From Candidatus Woesearchaeota archaeon (GTDB lineage Archaea > Nanobdellota > Nanobdellia > Woesearchaeales > DSVV01): a DNA stretch of 6,931 bases. This document shows, one piece after another, positions 4,766-6,931 of the stretch. Each line of letters starts with the position of its first letter. The stretch's first letter is position 1. The stretch is from NCBI GenBank assembly GCA_016215305.1, contig JACRKI010000160.1, forward strand, positions 1 through 6,931. The letters run 5' to 3'. A program made the translations under genes and the position numbers. The notes under the pieces were generated by a model, which had not been told where the DNA came from, ran no database searches, and saw only the letters and a list, made by a program, of their open reading frames with translations.

Positions 4766-4770
4766 GAAAC

Positions 4771-4780
4771 TTTATAAATA
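4771..4780 (+). promoter_or_regulatory. TATA box of the ATPase gene (leaderless)
   Basis: TTTATAAATA is centred about 27 nt before ATG 4802, matching leaderless initiation at the start codon. It is among the strongest TATA matches in the window. Confidence 0.7.
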
Positions 4781-4801
4781 AAAGTGTTTTATTAGCATTT
4801 T

Positions 4802-5950
4802 ATGGAAGCAGAACTCTATAAACAAAATCCATGGTGGAATGCTCTGTTTGAGGAAAAAAGCTACAGGCGAGAGATTTATACAGAAAAAATACTCAGTGCG
4901 CTCACAAGCAAAGAAATTATCTTTCTTACAGGGTTACGAAGAGTAGGAAAAACAACACTTCTGAAGCAGATTATCTCTCATTTGCTTAAAAAAACAAAAC
5001 CTGAAGATATTTTATTTCTAAATCTTGATTCTTTTGCATTCATTGATTATTCTATCCATCAACTTGTTGAAAAGTATAGGGAGATACATAAAAAATCCAC
5101 TTCAGATGTTTTTTATCTTTTTCTTGATGAAATTACCGCGAAAGAAACATTTGAGCAAGAACTCAAGAGTTTTTACGATAATGAGTCTATGAAAATTATC
5201 TGTTCCTCCTCTATCGCGACACTTATGCGGGATAAAAAAGCATATCTGACAGGGAGAACAAAAACTATAGAAGTCATGCCTTTGACATTCCAGGAATTTT
5301 TGCGGTTTAAAGAAATCACCATAAAAAAAGCAGACAGGGCAAAACTAGAAGGATATTTTAAGGATTATCTTAAATTAGGAGGTATTCCTCATTATGTTCT
5401 TACAGGGGATAAGGAATATATCAATGAACTCATTCTCAGTATTATCTATAAAGACATCATTGCATATCATAAAATTACTAATGAGAGAGTAATCAAAGAA
5501 CTCTTCGTCTTGCTTTGCCAGAGAGTGGGAAAGCCAACAAGCTATAACAAACTTGCACATATTCTCAATATTTCGGTTGATAGTGTCAAGAGGTATATCA
5601 CTTATTTTGAAGACGCGTATTTGTTTTACATTGTTGACCGTTATTCCAAATCATACAATGAACGTATTGCCTCACCCAAAAAGATTTACATAGGAGATAT
5701 TGGAATAAAAAATGCGATCACTGATTTTAAAGATTTAGGTTCTGCTTATGAAAACCTTGTATTTCTTAAAATAAAACAGCTTCAGCCTTCTTATTATCTG
5801 GAAAATTCCATTGAAATAGATTTTATGACAAAAGATTTTGTTGTTGAGGCAAAATACAACCAGAAGATGGAAGAAAAACAACGTGCTGTCTTTGATAAGA
5901 TACAGGTCAAGAAAAGAGTCATTGCAAATGGCGTTGATTTTTTTACATGA
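4802..5950 (+). CDS. AAA-type ATPase with DUF4143-like C-terminus
   Basis: This is a large prokaryotic family of ATPases of unsettled function, common in archaea. Residues 44-52 (GLRRVGKTT) are Walker A. YLFLDEI (105-111) is Walker B with D109 and E110. CSSS (134-137) sits at the sensor 1 position, and LTGRTKTIEVMPLTFQEFL (149-167) holds the typical GR motif. YLKLGGIPHY (189-198) is the conserved segment after the ATPase core. Residues about 225-275 look like a winged helix. The C-terminal part has SAYENLVF (314-321) and EIDF followed by VVEAK (E338, D340, E349, K351), an arrangement resembling the PD-(D/E)xK nuclease fold seen in DUF4143. The 382-residue length is usual and the frame is intact. 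It has its own promoter and a paired palindrome, and it stands alone. The substrate is unknown; DNA is one possibility. T-rich sequence separates it from the convergent gene. Confidence 0.85.
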   Translation: MEAELYKQNPWWNALFEEKSYRREIYTEKILSALTSKEIIFLTGLRRVGKTTLLKQIISHLLKKTKPEDILFLNLDSFAFIDYSIHQLVEKYREIHKKSTSDVFYLFLDEITAKETFEQELKSFYDNESMKIICSSSIATLMRDKKAYLTGRTKTIEVMPLTFQEFLRFKEITIKKADRAKLEGYFKDYLKLGGIPHYVLTGDKEYINELILSIIYKDIIAYHKITNERVIKELFVLLCQRVGKPTSYNKLAHILNISVDSVKRYITYFEDAYLFYIVDRYSKSYNERIASPKKIYIGDIGIKNAITDFKDLGSAYENLVFLKIKQLQPSYYLENSIEIDFMTKDFVVEAKYNQKMEEKQRAVFDKIQVKKRVIANGVDFFT

Positions 5951-5987
5951 ATTAAAGTTTATTTTATGCTTATTATCATCTTTGTGA

Positions 5988-6185
5988 TTATTCTGTGCAC
6001 GGAGATTCGTGGACATACTGCGCCTGCCTTTCTGTTTCGCTTCCTTTCCTTTCTTCTATTTTGTCATATCGTGTCGAGACAACTTCCACTGTCTTCCATT
6101 CTAGCTCGTGACGCACTGCGCATGCGTTTGCCAGCAAAGAAGCCGCGACAATCTCAGCAATTGTTTTCTGCATTTGTTTTCTCAT
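5988..6185 (-). CDS. Small probably exported protein (65 aa), unrecognised
   Basis: The ATG at 6185 lies 1 nt after the stop of the upstream membrane-protein gene, so the two are probably co-transcribed and translationally coupled; GGGG lies 7 nt before it. The N-terminus MRKQMQKTIAEIVAASLLANACAV (shown here only to its key parts: basic start, hydrophobic core at residues 9-24, then C22) looks like a short signal peptide or lipoprotein signal. The lipobox (LANAC) is imperfect, with Ala rather than Leu at -3. The mature part, residues 25-65, is highly charged (Glu, Lys, Arg) with one more Cys at 63. No family is recognised. The same frame is open further upstream to 6410, but that extension overlaps the neighbouring gene antiphase and reads unlike protein, so the coupled ATG is preferred. 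Confidence 0.5.
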   Translation of the reverse strand: MRKQMQKTIAEIVAASLLANACAVRHELEWKTVEVVSTRYDKIEERKGSETERQAQYVHESPCTE

Positions 6186-6186
6186 C

Positions 6187-6931
6187 TTACAACCCCATGA
6201 TAATATTTTCCATCGCACGTTGGGGAATTTCAAATCCGTTGATAGAAACTTTTTTTGTGACAGGATCGCCATGAGGAGGCGTGACACTAAGTATGACATC
6301 ATACGTTGCTGGAGTAGAATTTTGTTTGAGTTCACTGAGAAGTTTTTCTTTATCCACTCTTCCATGCGCAAGCACATCTTTTGCGAATGCAGTCTCAGAA
6401 AGACCATCAAGAGTAAATGAATAATTTGAACTTGCTGGAACTAATTGCACTTTCCCCTGACCATTATAATCGCTTGTTACTGTTGTCGTATGCTGTCCAT
6501 TGATCGTAAAATAAGTGGACGAAATAGTCACAGGCGCATTGATCGCGGGAACAGTTTGCAGAAGTGTTTGATCACCAAGATTTCGTTGATATGTTTCTGC
6601 TGGAACTTCTATTTCGCGGTAGTTTTTTGTTGGGCGATCTTTTTTATGCATTCCCCAATATATCCAGCTTGATAAACCAGTTGCTGAAAGACCTGTTATT
6701 ACAACAAGATGCGCTGCGGTGCTTCCACGTTCGTTACGGCAATACATGGTAGAATCTGAATAACCACCGTAAGGACCGCTGCACTCGGTTGTGTAAGTAG
6801 TAAACTCAAGAATTGTCCCTAACGCAAGAGTTGCCAAACCAGCATCAACAAACGCTGCAGCAACTTTACTTCTTCCATAATTATATTCTCTTTGCTTTTC
6901 TAAAGTAATTGGCTGAACAACATCATAGTTG
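6187..6931 (-). CDS. Unrecognised membrane protein with two TM helices and a beta-rich domain (5' end outside window)
   Basis: The frame is open to the right edge, so the 247 visible residues are C-terminal and the TTG at 6837 is internal. A basic stretch (EKQREYNYGRSK) precedes a first hydrophobic segment at visible residues 23-43. A short loop with two cysteines (50, 64) follows, probably outside the cell and possibly disulfide-bonded. A second segment spans 72-93, then a basic HKKDRPTK. By the positive-inside rule both ends face the cytoplasm. Residues 125-180 alternate hydrophobic and polar residues with many Thr, Ser and Val (VTISSTYFTINGQ, then TTTVTSDYNGQGKVQLV), suggesting a beta-sandwich. 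A helical piece (AFAKDVLAHG, KEKLLSELKQ) and further strands end the protein. I do not recognise a family. It is followed 1 nt later by a small exported protein, which may act with it. Confidence 0.65.
   Translation of the reverse strand, partial: NYDVVQPITLEKQREYNYGRSKVAAAFVDAGLATLALGTILEFTTYTTECSGPYGGYSDSTMYCRNERGSTAAHLVVITGLSATGLSSWIYWGMHKKDRPTKNYREIEVPAETYQRNLGDQTLLQTVPAINAPVTISSTYFTINGQHTTTVTSDYNGQGKVQLVPASSNYSFTLDGLSETAFAKDVLAHGRVDKEKLLSELKQNSTPATYDVILSVTPPHGDPVTKKVSINGFEIPQRAMENIIMGL

Noticed and set aside
6186..6410. Minus-strand frame upstream of the small exported ORF, overlapping the membrane protein
   Set aside because: It is rich in Met, Lys and Ser without protein-like character and lies antiphase over a credible coding region; only the part from ATG 6185 is kept.
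5966..6752. Several plus-strand frames opposite the membrane-protein operon
   Set aside because: They are composed of Cys/Phe/Leu-rich antisense translation of the minus-strand genes and have no start signals.

Overview
The window reads as DPANN-type archaeal DNA (perhaps Woesearchaeota/Pacearchaeota-like; the lineage is an inference). The evidence is an archaeal-specific amidotransferase subunit (GatD), TATA boxes placed about 24-28 nt before start codons that imply leaderless transcripts, two type IV pilin-like proteins with archaeal class III signal peptides, an intron-containing tRNA, and an archaeal-style nucleotidyltransferase. The sequence is AT-rich and densely packed.

Layout. (1) Positions 2-421: the 3' end of gatD, followed by a nested hairpin. 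(2) 546-1543: a two-gene operon of a HEPN-domain protein and an MNT-type nucleotidyltransferase, overlapping by 4 bp. It looks like a HEPN/MNT toxin-antitoxin pair, but the HEPN protein lacks the RNase motif. (3) 1569-2463: two head-to-head gene remnants, a PLP-dependent enzyme (minus) and a TrmB-like regulator (plus). Both have lost their N-terminal halves at the same point (about 2132) and each carries a one-base frameshift in an A6 run. (4) 2476-4625: two pilin-like genes (minus), an intron-containing tRNA-Leu(CAA) between them, and an Lrp/AsnC-family regulator divergent from the second pilin. (5) 4802-5950: an AAA ATPase with a DUF4143-type C-terminus behind its own promoter and a pair of palindromes. 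(6) 5988-6931: a minus-strand pair, an unrecognised membrane protein running off the right edge and a short, probably exported, protein starting 1 nt after it.

The most interesting signal is non-coding. A 15-bp palindrome, CTGAAA-N3-TTTCAG, occurs twice between the second pilin and the Lrp gene and three times (one copy degenerate) between the first pilin and the tRNA. In both clusters neighbouring copies are exactly 30 bp apart, centre to centre. That is the layout expected for a regulator binding one face of the DNA. The adjacent Lrp-family protein is the obvious candidate, which would make this a small self-regulated pilin regulon that might also include the tRNA-Leu gene. The regulator assignment is an inference; the repeats and their spacing are directly visible.
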